In this document: in pieces, positions 1 through 5,327 of the stretch | Numbering within the stretch: position 1 is the first letter of the stretch | Layout: each line of letters starts with the position of its first letter | Assembly (NCBI GenBank): GCA_902494195.1 | Contig: CABUSH010000037.1 | Location: forward strand, 1-12,708 | Reading direction: 5' to 3' | Source: an uncultured Collinsella sp. | Lineage (GTDB): Bacteria > Actinomycetota > Coriobacteriia > Coriobacteriales > Coriobacteriaceae | Length of the DNA: 12,708 nt | Position numbers and translations under genes: made by a program | The notes under the pieces: model-generated | Seen by the model: the letters and a program-made list of their open reading frames with translations, nothing else | What the model was told of the DNA's origin: nothing | Database searches by the model: none

Positions 1-83
1 ATGCGGGCTCGTTTCTTTTACACGCCGGCTCGCCCCCTCGCGGGTTCGAGTCCCGCCGGCATCTAAAAGAAACGAGCCCGCAT
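1..83. repeat. Perfect 20-bp inverted repeat around a tRNA T-arm-like fragment
   Basis: Bases 1-20 and 64-83 are exact reverse complements. The right copy is part of the tRNA-Leu-side terminator at 65-103, so the left copy looks like the end of a second copy of that terminator pointing the other way, continuing off the window. Between them, 40-56 form a tRNA-type T arm (GCGGG, loop TTCGAGT, CCCGC), followed by CGGCATC, which could be the 3' side of an acceptor stem. No matching anticodon arm could be built upstream, so this is called a tRNA 3'-end-like remnant, not a tRNA gene. Confidence 0.5.
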
Positions 84-103
84 CCCTTGGGGACACGGGC
101 TCG
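65..103 (-). terminator. Original terminator downstream of the tRNA-Leu site
   Basis: Read on the minus strand, an 8-bp perfect stem (CGAGCCCG with CGGGCTCG, 96-103 and 73-80) is followed at once by TTTCTTTT (72-65). It lies just past the displaced tRNA 3' fragment at 115-171, where the terminator of the tRNA gene would have been before integration. It is now cut off from the intact tRNA gene by the 5.6-kb element. Confidence 0.65.
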
Positions 104-109
104 AAAGCT

Positions 110-171
110 TCATATGGTAGGGGCGGTGGGACTCGAACCCACAATCCTTGCGGCGAGAGATTTTAAGTCTC
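110..171 (-). repeat. Left attachment site: 62-bp direct repeat holding the tRNA-Leu 3' part
   Basis: The 62 bases are identical to 5747-5808 and diverge on both sides. The repeat covers the anticodon loop, variable arm, T arm, 3' acceptor strand and encoded CCA of tRNA-Leu(UAA), all on the minus strand. The bases to its right (172 onward) do not continue into a D arm or 5' acceptor strand, so this copy cannot make a tRNA. It is the displaced chromosomal 3' end created by integration. Confidence 0.93.
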
Positions 172-236
172 TTTACCGCTCATATAGCTGTTTGCTACCG
201 TTCGCCAACATCCCTTTAAAATAGCAGGTACATCGC

Positions 237-265
237 TTATCGCTCTATCACCTTATGGCTATAAT
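237..265 (+). promoter_or_regulatory. Candidate integrase promoter
   Basis: A perfect TATAAT lies at 260-265, with a weak -35 (TTATCG, 237-242) 17 bases upstream. Transcription would begin near 272, before the GGTACC repeat cluster at 293-327, which would then lie in the leader. Integrase or excisionase bound there could repress the integrase gene. Confidence 0.45.
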
Positions 266-292
266 AGTCATGGTTTGTCATTGTTTCAATGA

Positions 293-327
293 GATTCGGT
301 ACCGAGTGAGGTACCAATGGTACCGAG
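293..327 (+). promoter_or_regulatory. Left GGTACC repeat cluster, putative integrase arm sites
   Basis: Three GGTACC motifs start at 298, 310 and 319. The pattern GATTCGGTACC, seven variable bases, then GTACCAATGGTACCGAG is the same in sequence, orientation and spacing as 5654-5688 at the other end. Paired clusters just inside both ends of an integrase-bearing element are where lambda-type integrases bind their arm sites. The function is inferred from position. Confidence 0.6.
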
Positions 328-340
328 GTGGAGGCTTCTC

Positions 341-1594
341 ATGAGGACGTACACGGCTGCATATGTGCAGAAGCGCAAGGACAGCGATGCATTTCGCGCG
401 TTTGTTGACTTCTATGAGGAGGACGGCAAGAGGCACAAGAAGTCCAAGACGCTCAAGGCCAAGACCAAGCGTGAGGCGAACCGAGAGGCCGAGGACTGGC
501 TCAGGGAGCTTGAGCGTCAAGAGTTGGAAAGCGATGAAACCCCAGAGGCCGTCAAAGCTGCCAACATGCTTGTTCCGGATTATGTTGAATCCTTCATCGA
601 TATTTGGGAACAGGGAAAGTCGATTGAACCGTCAACCGTGAAGGGCTATCGATCCACGGCTAAGTACATCCGTTACGGCTACCCCAAGGGCAATGTGAAG
701 GGCTTCGCAAAGGTCAAGGTTAAAGACCTCAAGAAAAAGCAGGTTGAGGAGTGGAGCGCAGGCCTTACCGCAAGCGGCCTAACCTATTCGCCCGTCAAGA
801 AAGCCCTTGGGCTGCTCAAGCAGGTTATGACCCAAGCCGTCTATAACGAGGTGATAGTCGTCAATCCCTGCAACGGGGTCAAGCCTCCCAAGAAGTCCAA
901 GAAGAACGAGGGCATCAACGCCCTGACCGCCAAAGGACTCCGCGATACGCTCAGCATCCTTGCATCGCTAGAGCAGACTCCCGTAACAGTCGGTGCTCGC
1001 ATTGCACTGTTCACTGGCATGCGAGAGGGCGAGATTTGCGGACTCAAGTGGAAAGACGTCGACCTTGAGAACAAAACTCTATGGGTTAGGGGCGCAATTG
1101 GTCGAGCTATCGGCGGCACTTATGAGAAGAACGCCAAGACGGATAGGGTCAGGGATATATGCTTGTCCGATAGTCTCATTGACATTCTTAGAAAATGGCT
1201 TGAGGTTCAACAGACGGAGTTCCATGAGTTCGGGCGCACTGTCGGCGCTGGCGACTACGTTCTCGGAGATTTGGACGGATACCTGAGTCCTGATACCTTG
1301 AGTAAGGGTTGGAGCGCTATTGCCAAGGCAGTTGGTGTGAAGGGAACAGAGAGTCGCATACCTACGTTCCACGACCTGCGCCATACGTGGGCAACGCGCT
1401 ACCTTGCCGAAGGCGGGGACGTCAAGACCGCCTCAAGCGTCCTAGGGCACGCAAACGCCGCTATCACGCTCAACACGTACGCGAGCGCTGACCCCGATGC
1501 AAAGCGCCGTAGCGCGCTTCTTACGGAGGCGATTGCGGGCGGTCAAGTTGCGCCCAAGAGCAGCATCCTAGAGCTGACGGGCACGGACAACTAA
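341..1594 (+). CDS. int: Tyrosine-family site-specific integrase
   Basis: This 417-residue integrase would recombine the element with the tRNA-Leu gene. Residues 1-55 look like the arm-DNA-binding N-terminal domain (short beta-rich start, then a lysine-rich helix). About 75-175 is the SAM-like core-binding domain, and 195-395 is the catalytic domain. The catalytic set is complete: Arg228 (TGMREGE), Lys266 (KTDR), His344 and Arg347 (HDLRH), His370 (GHANAA) and nucleophile Tyr380 (NTYA). ATG 341 was chosen over ATG 317 because GGAGG lies seven to eleven bases before it, whereas 317 is inside the GGTACC repeat cluster and has no ribosome site. The gene runs away from the left attachment site and ends in a strong terminator, so it is its own transcription unit. 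The family assignment is firm; the partner site is inferred from the flanking repeats. Confidence 0.96.
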   Translation: MRTYTAAYVQKRKDSDAFRAFVDFYEEDGKRHKKSKTLKAKTKREANREAEDWLRELERQELESDETPEAVKAANMLVPDYVESFIDIWEQGKSIEPSTVKGYRSTAKYIRYGYPKGNVKGFAKVKVKDLKKKQVEEWSAGLTASGLTYSPVKKALGLLKQVMTQAVYNEVIVVNPCNGVKPPKKSKKNEGINALTAKGLRDTLSILASLEQTPVTVGARIALFTGMREGEICGLKWKDVDLENKTLWVRGAIGRAIGGTYEKNAKTDRVRDICLSDSLIDILRKWLEVQQTEFHEFGRTVGAGDYVLGDLDGYLSPDTLSKGWSAIAKAVGVKGTESRIPTFHDLRHTWATRYLAEGGDVKTASSVLGHANAAITLNTYASADPDAKRRSALLTEAIAGGQVAPKSSILELTGTDN

Positions 1595-1630
1595 GGGCGT
1601 TATTGCTCTCAAGCCAACAGAGTAAATGTG

Positions 1631-1673
1631 AAGGTCGTGAGGAGCCGATTGCTTCTCGCGGCCTTATTTTTTT
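1631..1673 (+). terminator. Terminator after the integrase gene
   Basis: A 14-bp stem with G-T pairs (1631-1644 with 1652-1665) and a 7-base loop is followed by ATTTTTTT. It closes the integrase transcript about 40 bases after its stop codon and separates it from the excisionase operon. Confidence 0.85.
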
Positions 1674-1741
1674 AGGGCGGTTTTGCTGGGTGTGAAATAC
1701 GTTTTATGGCGTTTAACTGCGGAAACGATACGTGCTGCTAG

Positions 1742-1782
1742 TTTCCTCACTGGTGTTAGTCTTTCCTCACGTGAAGCTTCAC
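1742..1782 (+). promoter_or_regulatory. Candidate operator region before the excisionase operon
   Basis: TTTCCTCAC occurs at 1742-1750 and again at 1762-1770, exactly 20 bases (about two helical turns) apart. It is followed by the perfect 12-bp palindrome GTGAAGCTTCAC (1771-1782). The cluster lies 47-87 bases before the excisionase start, in the 155 bases between the integrase terminator and the operon. Direct repeats on one face of the helix plus a palindrome suggest a repressor or activator site. No convincing -35/-10 pair was found, and no regulator is identified. Confidence 0.4.
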
Positions 1783-1828
1783 AACCGCATACAAACGGGC
1801 TGAGCGCCCATGACCGAAAGGTGGCCCA

Positions 1829-2038
1829 ATGGCTAAGCAGAAAACGAGGAAACCCATTCGTCCCATCACTGAGGAGAACATCAACGACCCCGCGACCATC
1901 GAGGAGTTCGCCGCATATCTGCGGTTGAGCTACAGCACTGTCTATCGCATGGTGCGCGATGGGCAGCTCAGGGCAGTTCGTATCCGCGAGCAGTGGCGTA
2001 TCAACGTCCCCGAGTCGCTAAAGATGCTCGGATACTAA
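1829..2038 (+). CDS. xis: Excisionase-like helix-turn-helix protein
   Basis: This is a 69-residue basic protein. After a charged N-terminal tail of about 20 residues it has a MerR/excisionase-type winged helix (HTH_17-like), residues 21-66: IEEFAAYLRLSYSTVYRM is the helix-turn-helix and LRAVRIREQWRINVP the wing. Such proteins bend attachment-site DNA and steer the integrase toward excision; some also repress transcription. AAGGTGG lies 6-12 bases before ATG 1829. It is the first gene of a rightward cassette, and the next gene's start follows ten bases after its stop. Being read in a transcript apart from the integrase suggests separate control of integration and excision. Fold and family are clear. 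That it is the cognate excisionase is inferred from context; a small regulator is the alternative. Confidence 0.85.
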   Translation: MAKQKTRKPIRPITEENINDPATIEEFAAYLRLSYSTVYRMVRDGQLRAVRIREQWRINVPESLKMLGY

Positions 2039-2048
2039 GGTGGCCCTC

Positions 2049-2402
2049 ATGGCAAACAACACTAAGGCGGTCGTTGAGCTGTCGCTGGGAGCCGACCCGC
2101 TAGAGGCCGCGAAAGTCGGCTGTCTCAACGGCGCGACCCTATGCAACGCCGACATTTACGGCATGGGGACGTTCGGGCTTGGCATGGAGCGCGAACAGGC
2201 GCTCCTGTCCGCTGAGGACGTTGACGGGGACTGCATCCTGCGCATTGCCGCGCCCGACAGCGGACGTGAGCTTGAGGTCCGCTGCTCTGACTGGCTTGCC
2301 GACAGGGTCGAACTCATGAATGCCGAACTCAAGCGGCGCGGAAGGCTCGCGAGGAAGGCGGCAGACCCCATGAGGCTTGTGGCAGCTGATGCCCATGAAT
2401 AG
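2049..2402 (+). CDS. Unknown protein of the element's early cassette
   Basis: This is a 117-residue soluble, acidic protein that I do not recognise. The start is ATG 2049, since AAGGTGG (2037-2043) sits just before it; the in-frame GTG at 2040 lies inside that ribosome site. The first 80 residues look beta-rich with hydrophobic stretches (VVELSLGAD, CILRIAAPD). The end (residues 85-117) is a basic helix with an RRGRLARKA patch. No signal peptide, membrane segment or known catalytic motif is visible. It follows the excisionase gene by ten bases and overlaps the start of the next gene, so it belongs to the same operon and may be translationally coupled to it. A role in replication or control of the element is a guess from position only. 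Confidence 0.75.
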   Translation: MANNTKAVVELSLGADPLEAAKVGCLNGATLCNADIYGMGTFGLGMEREQALLSAEDVDGDCILRIAAPDSGRELEVRCSDWLADRVELMNAELKRRGRLARKAADPMRLVAADAHE

Positions 2403-3189
2403 TGAGCTGAGGGCCGGGTATCGCGCCGAGGTGGAGCGCAAGGGCAGGGCGCTGAAGGCGATGCGCGAGGCCCGCGGGGTCCGCTCTGATAAAGGGCCTT
2501 GCGCGTTCGACAAGGTTCAGCTCAAAGACTGGTATACGTCCCTTCAAATCGCGAACGAGGAATGGCGCTGCGCATACGTCACGGCAATGGTTGACTATTG
2601 GTTCACGGGCGTCACCCCGGACTATCTCGATGACATTCCGAAAGCGTATTTCAACGCGAACTTCGAGAGGCTCAGCGATGCCAGAAGGCAGTCCTTCGCA
2701 AAGAGCGATACCGGAGAGGACTCAAGCCTAGAGGCATGGGTTGACGGTCGCAACGGCACCATTCCCGCTGATGGCGAGGGGGTACCCAACCCCGTACCAG
2801 ACCCCGTTCCCAGCCCCGTACCCAACCCCGTACCAGATGGGGTTCAGCCCTTACATAGCTATAAGCTACCAACTACTAGCCATGAGCCACAAGCCATTAG
2901 CCATGGCCCTACAAGGCCATTGGCTAATGGCAAGAGGACTACGGGCTACGGAACGAACGGCAGCGAATCGCTTTTCGAGACGGGCGTTGCTTGGTTCCAC
3001 GTCCCTTGCCCGAAGTGCGGGGAAGTGGCAAAGGAGCCTGTCGGGTTCATCGATGGCATGGGCCAAATTCTCGTTAAATGTCCGAACTGCGGAGTACAAA
3101 CATACGGAAAACCGCCCGAGGAATATGAGGTCGAGCGTTGTTTCCCCGAACCTTCGATCCTGAAGTGCAAAGAGGAAAATAAGCAATGA
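2389..3189 (+). CDS. Zinc-ribbon protein with repeat-encoded linker, possible replication protein
   Basis: This is a protein of about 266 residues in three parts. Residues 1-110 are helical and charged (DWYTSLQIANEEWRCAYVTA followed by DYWFTGVTPDYLDD). They faintly recall the DUF6291-type domain seen in prophage replication regions, but I cannot confirm that. Residues 130-185 are a low-complexity linker with repeated V-P-N/D/S-P units, encoded by two DNA tandem repeats and a stem-loop (separate entries). Residues 200-250 hold a zinc ribbon with CPKCG and CPNCG knuckles about 24 residues apart. ATG 2389 is preferred, with TGAGG 13 bases upstream; ATG 2395 and TTG 2377 are alternatives. The start overlaps the previous gene by 14 bases and the stop overlaps the next gene by ATGA. 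Replication initiation is an inference from layout. It could also be a structural or regulatory DNA-binding protein. Confidence 0.75.
   Translation: MPMNSELRAGYRAEVERKGRALKAMREARGVRSDKGPCAFDKVQLKDWYTSLQIANEEWRCAYVTAMVDYWFTGVTPDYLDDIPKAYFNANFERLSDARRQSFAKSDTGEDSSLEAWVDGRNGTIPADGEGVPNPVPDPVPSPVPNPVPDGVQPLHSYKLPTTSHEPQAISHGPTRPLANGKRTTGYGTNGSESLFETGVAWFHVPCPKCGEVAKEPVGFIDGMGQILVKCPNCGVQTYGKPPEEYEVERCFPEPSILKCKEENKQ
2782..2841 (+). repeat. Five tandem 12-bp repeats inside the zinc-ribbon gene
   Basis: Units begin at 2782, 2794, 2806, 2818 and 2830, with a consensus close to GTACCCAACCCC. Units 1 and 4 are identical, and units 2 and 5 share their first eight bases. As the period is a multiple of three, they encode V-P-x-P four-residue repeats. 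The length and head-to-tail order resemble replication iterons, though a proline-rich linker could give the same pattern. Confidence 0.85.
2857..2905 (+). repeat. Seven degenerate 7-bp tandem repeats inside the zinc-ribbon gene
   Basis: Heptamers begin at 2857, 2864, 2871, 2878, 2885, 2892 and 2899. The pattern is A-G/A-C-T/C-A plus two variable bases; the last four units all begin AGCCA. Since 7 is not a multiple of 3, the repeat is not visible in the protein, which argues that the DNA itself is what is conserved or that it arose by slippage. Gain or loss of one unit would shift the frame ahead of the zinc ribbon. Confidence 0.75.
2893..2931. repeat. Stem-loop next to the heptamer array
   Basis: Arms 2893-2908 and 2915-2931 pair over 16 bp with one bulged T and a 6-base loop (CTACAA). 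The left arm contains the last heptamers. It lies inside the coding sequence, with no T-run, so it is not a terminator. Confidence 0.75.
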
Positions 3190-3491
3190 GAAAGACTGAC
3201 CAGATGACGCTTGCCGTCAACGCCGCCCTCACGGTCGAGGAGTACGGCAGGGAGGCGCTTGAGGCGGGGACCGTGGCCTACGCCGGGGACGGCGCTCTCG
3301 TCTACGAACCCGGAGACTCGGGGGTCTACGACCTGACGACCGAGAGCGGCAGGAGGGCATGGAAGGCCAACGCCCCCGAGGGCGTGACGAGGACCGTTAT
3401 CGAGGACGGCGAGCCGTGGTTCGATTCGGTCGTTGGCATGTTCTCCGAACGGCTCGCGGACTGGATGGAAGGGCGGGGCGCGACCCTCTAG
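3186..3491 (+). CDS. Small acidic unknown protein
   Basis: This is a 101-residue protein that I do not recognise. Its ATG overlaps the previous stop as ATGA, with GAGGA (3172-3176) ten bases upstream inside the previous gene, so translation is probably coupled. Residues 8-25 look helical (LAVNAALTVEEYGREAL). A middle part with short strands follows (VAYAGDGALVYEPGDSGVYDL), then a helical end (SVVGMFSERLADWMEGRG). It is strongly acidic, with no cysteines and no membrane segment or signal peptide. It is the last gene of the rightward early cassette. After its stop there is only a GC-rich stem-loop without a T-run, so the transcript may continue. Acidic DNA-mimic or adaptor roles are possible, but there is no direct evidence. 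Confidence 0.7.
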   Translation: MRKTDQMTLAVNAALTVEEYGREALEAGTVAYAGDGALVYEPGDSGVYDLTTESGRRAWKANAPEGVTRTVIEDGEPWFDSVVGMFSERLADWMEGRGATL

Positions 3492-3813
3492 AAAGGCGCG
3501 GCGCGGGAGGTAGGGCCGCGCCGACAGCGCCCCGCTGCTCGGGACAGAAATTGCTGCTTGAATCGTAGCATATTTTTAAGTACCGCTGCCGCTGAGGGGG
3601 TTAGTATATAACTGCCCAGCGTGACGCGCCTGCCGTGACTGACGCATATGCGATGACCTGCGGATATGCCGTCTAAGGCTCTCAGATGCTCTTTTTAAGC
3701 TTTAGAACGGACACGGTGCCTAAGTTACTCACGCCAGATGCCAGACGGCCCTTATCGGCTGTCCCCGCGGCTCTCAGGGGCATTTCCGAATAGCCGACCG
3801 ATTCGCTCTTGGG
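3492..3813. other. Gene-free stretch of 322 bases in the element
   Basis: No credible gene was found here on either strand. It begins with an 8-bp GC stem (3495-3502 with 3515-3522; no T-run follows). It then turns AT-richer, with TATTTTT at 3571 and TATATA at 3606 but no convincing -35 partner. GGCTCTCAG occurs twice, near 3679 and 3769. It separates the early cassette from the ArpU-like gene, so a late promoter, packaging site or small RNA could lie here. None can be shown from sequence alone. Confidence 0.4.
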
Positions 3814-4182
3814 GTGGTTCCGATACTGAGGCGGGGAGAGATTAGCCCGACGCTGGCGCAGTTCAGGCTCTACTGGTTCGTGGCGCTCGACATGGAGCGG
3901 CAGAAAACGCGGCGAAAGATAGACCTCATGCGCCCCGAGGGAGACCCGAGGAGGGAGAGGGCGCTCTACTGCATGGGGAGGCAGGAGGAGGTACTGGACC
4001 GCGCCTACGCCGACATGCGCGAGATGGCCCCGACAGTCGGCGAGAGGGCGGTCGAGGTCATAACTGCCCACTACCTAGAGGGCGAGGACTGGCATGACCT
4101 GAGCGCGAGGATCGGCATAGCCTACGACAAGTGCAAGAAGATAGCGTACAGGGCGTTCAGGGAATACGACGCCGCGACATAG
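3814..4182 (+). CDS. Sigma-region-4-like / ArpU-type phage transcription regulator
   Basis: This is a 122-residue basic protein. The N-terminal half is helical and very rich in arginine and lysine (MERQKTRRKIDLMRP). The C-terminal 45 residues form a sigma-70 region-4-type helix-turn-helix (AVEVITAHYLEGEDWHDLSA, then IGIAYDKCKKIAYRAFREYD). This architecture is typical of the ArpU/RinA/DUF1492-type late-gene activators of Gram-positive phages and satellites, which drive packaging and structural genes. The start is uncertain: GTG 3814 is the first usable codon after the in-frame stop at 3721 and has only TTGGGG next to it; ATG 3892 would still leave the helix-turn-helix intact. It stands alone after a 322-base gap and ends in a strong terminator. 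With no late genes in this element, it could act on a helper phage or on the element's own promoter. Confidence 0.78.
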   Translation: MVPILRRGEISPTLAQFRLYWFVALDMERQKTRRKIDLMRPEGDPRRERALYCMGRQEEVLDRAYADMREMAPTVGERAVEVITAHYLEGEDWHDLSARIGIAYDKCKKIAYRAFREYDAAT

Positions 4183-4185
4183 AGA

Positions 4186-4219
4186 AGGCCGCAGGGGAGC
4201 GAACCCTTGCGGCCTTTTT
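4186..4219 (+). terminator. Terminator after the ArpU-like gene
   Basis: A GC-rich stem of about ten pairs (GGCCGCAGGG, 4187-4196, with 4204-4214, one bulge) is followed by TTTTTGTTTT. It closes the rightward genes four bases after the stop codon. The minus-strand side lacks a good T-run, so it acts mainly on the plus strand. Confidence 0.88.
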
Positions 4220-4262
4220 GTTTTCGTTCTCCGGGCGCGGTTTATAGCCTGCGCCCTGCCCT

Positions 4263-5009
4263 CTAGTTCCTCACCGAGTACCGCTTGCCGCAGTGGTTGC
4301 AAAGGTACTCGCGCTTTCCCTTCCTGCCCATCGCGGCACCGACCACCATGCCCTCAAGGCGGAACAGTTCGGCGCCAATGAGCGCCTTTCCAGCGCTCGT
4401 GGACTTCGACGTGTTGTTCAGGAACGTTACGTCGGTTGAGTCGCACTTGGGGCAGCGGAGTCCGGCCTTGCGCTGGGCCTTCTTCACCTTCTCGGGGGTC
4501 GTGTCGAGCGCTGCACGGTTGAGTTCTGCGTTCGAGTGTGCAGGGGCGTAGCCCTTTTCGGCGCTTGACCCAAGGGGCTGGGGCGTTACGTTCTTACGGC
4601 GGTCTCGTTCGTATTTCACTTCTCTGTGAATCTTACTGATTGTCTCGTCTACCTTCTCACCGGATTGTGCGGTGAGCGCGTACAGGCTGTTAAGCTCTGT
4701 CACCGTCATGCCGTTAGGCCTTTTGGCGTTGTAGACGAGAAGCAGGTCGTTTAGCTCCTTGCTACGGGGCATCCGATACGGAGCAGGGTCGGTTGTCTGC
4801 TTCGGCTTCGTCTCCGAAGTGTTATCCGTTGTCCTTTTATTTTGGAATGGCAACGTGAAGAAGTCGACGGCTACAACAACTATGAACAAAGAGCTGACAA
4901 GCCCAACTGGGTCGTTCAACATAGTGAGTACCGTTACGTGGTGTGCAAAGATGTACCAGCAAGCTGGGAAAACCAGCACCCAGAGAATCGGTCTAATCTT
5001 ATCCATCAT
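4263..5009 (-). CDS. Membrane-anchored protein with C-terminal zinc ribbon
   Basis: This is a 248-residue protein. Two hydrophobic segments near the N-terminus (about 6-24, ILWVLVFPACWYIFAHHV, and 34-52, LVSSLFIVVVAVDFFTL) should anchor it in the membrane. A polar linker and a charged helical middle (about 75-140) follow. Residues 184-246 are a zinc ribbon, CPKCDS and CNHCGKRY, split by a Gly/Ala/Met segment (GMVVGAAMGRKG). ATG 5009 is chosen because AGGAG lies six bases before it; the upstream ATG at 5063 has no ribosome site. It faces the ArpU-like gene and is the last leftward gene of the element. I do not recognise the family. A membrane zinc-ribbon protein in a small integrative element could be a superinfection-exclusion or sensing protein, but that is a guess. 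Confidence 0.78.
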   Translation of the reverse strand: MMDKIRPILWVLVFPACWYIFAHHVTVLTMLNDPVGLVSSLFIVVVAVDFFTLPFQNKRTTDNTSETKPKQTTDPAPYRMPRSKELNDLLLVYNAKRPNGMTVTELNSLYALTAQSGEKVDETISKIHREVKYERDRRKNVTPQPLGSSAEKGYAPAHSNAELNRAALDTTPEKVKKAQRKAGLRCPKCDSTDVTFLNNTSKSTSAGKALIGAELFRLEGMVVGAAMGRKGKREYLCNHCGKRYSVRN

Positions 5010-5053
5010 GCTGAACTCCTGTTCGCAATCGATCCGGTAACGGATTTGGTCGC

Positions 5054-5090
5054 CATTGGGCACTTCAACGCGCTGCCACTGTGCCCAATG
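5054..5090. promoter_or_regulatory. Perfect 10-bp hairpin ahead of the membrane zinc-ribbon gene
   Basis: CATTGGGCAC (5054-5063) and GTGCCCAATG (5081-5090) pair perfectly around a 17-base loop. It lies 45-81 bases before the ATG at 5009, in the leader of that gene, and no T-run follows directly on either strand. It could be an operator or an RNA structure in the leader; nothing shows which. Confidence 0.5.
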
Positions 5091-5189
5091 CGTCCGATAA
5101 GCCTTTTTGTTTTCGCGCGTCCCCGAGGGGCTTAGTAGCGCCCATGCCGGGGCGCTGGCACCTGTCCGGTGGGGTCGGGCGCTGCCCGC

Positions 5190-5282
5190 CTACTTTGCGA
5201 GCAGGAACCTGAGGACGACAATCGGGAGAATGACCGGGGCGAGGACAATCCCGAGCAGGTAAATCCAAAGCGTGCCCTTCAT
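5190..5282 (-). CDS. 30-residue single-span membrane peptide
   Basis: This short gene encodes MKGTLWIYLLGIVLAPVILP plus IVVLRFLLAK: one hydrophobic helix of about 24 residues with a lysine at each end. AGGAAGG lies about eleven bases before the ATG. That good ribosome site, a clean stop and a composition typical of small membrane proteins support a real gene. It lies between the leftward genes at 5328-5606 and 4263-5009, 45 bases after the first, and is probably co-transcribed with it. Such peptides in phages and satellites can be toxins, holin-like proteins, lysis or exclusion factors, or tuners of a membrane partner. The nearby membrane zinc-ribbon protein is a natural candidate partner. 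Function is unknown. Confidence 0.6.
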   Translation of the reverse strand: MKGTLWIYLLGIVLAPVILPIVVLRFLLAK

Positions 5283-5327
5283 GGCTATCGACCTTCCTTT
5301 CCTGTTGCGATAGCGGTTGACTCGATT

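Noticed and set aside
1..64. A complete tRNA gene on the plus strand
   Set aside because: Only a T arm and a possible acceptor strand can be folded. The preceding bases are a terminator-type inverted repeat and give no anticodon or D arm.
110..171. A second functional tRNA-Leu gene
   Set aside because: Only the 3' part is present. The sequence past 171 lacks the anticodon-stem partner, D arm and 5' acceptor strand.
2857..2905. A CRISPR-like array
   Set aside because: The repeat unit is 7 bases with no spacers, and there are no cas genes. It is a simple tandem repeat.
3495..3522. A terminator after the small acidic protein gene
   Set aside because: There is an 8-bp GC stem but no T-run after it on either strand.
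3682..4071. A 129-codon leftward frame
   Set aside because: It is antisense to the ArpU-like gene, whose helix-turn-helix is convincing, and its product has no recognisable domain.
5100..5114. A terminator on the plus strand (CCTTTTTGTTTT)
   Set aside because: The T-run matches the one after the real terminator at 4186-4219, but no stem directly precedes it. The 5054-5090 hairpin is about 13 bases away.
5065..5145. A 26-codon leftward frame starting MGATKPLG
   Set aside because: It has no ribosome site before the ATG and unremarkable composition, and it overlaps the leader hairpin.
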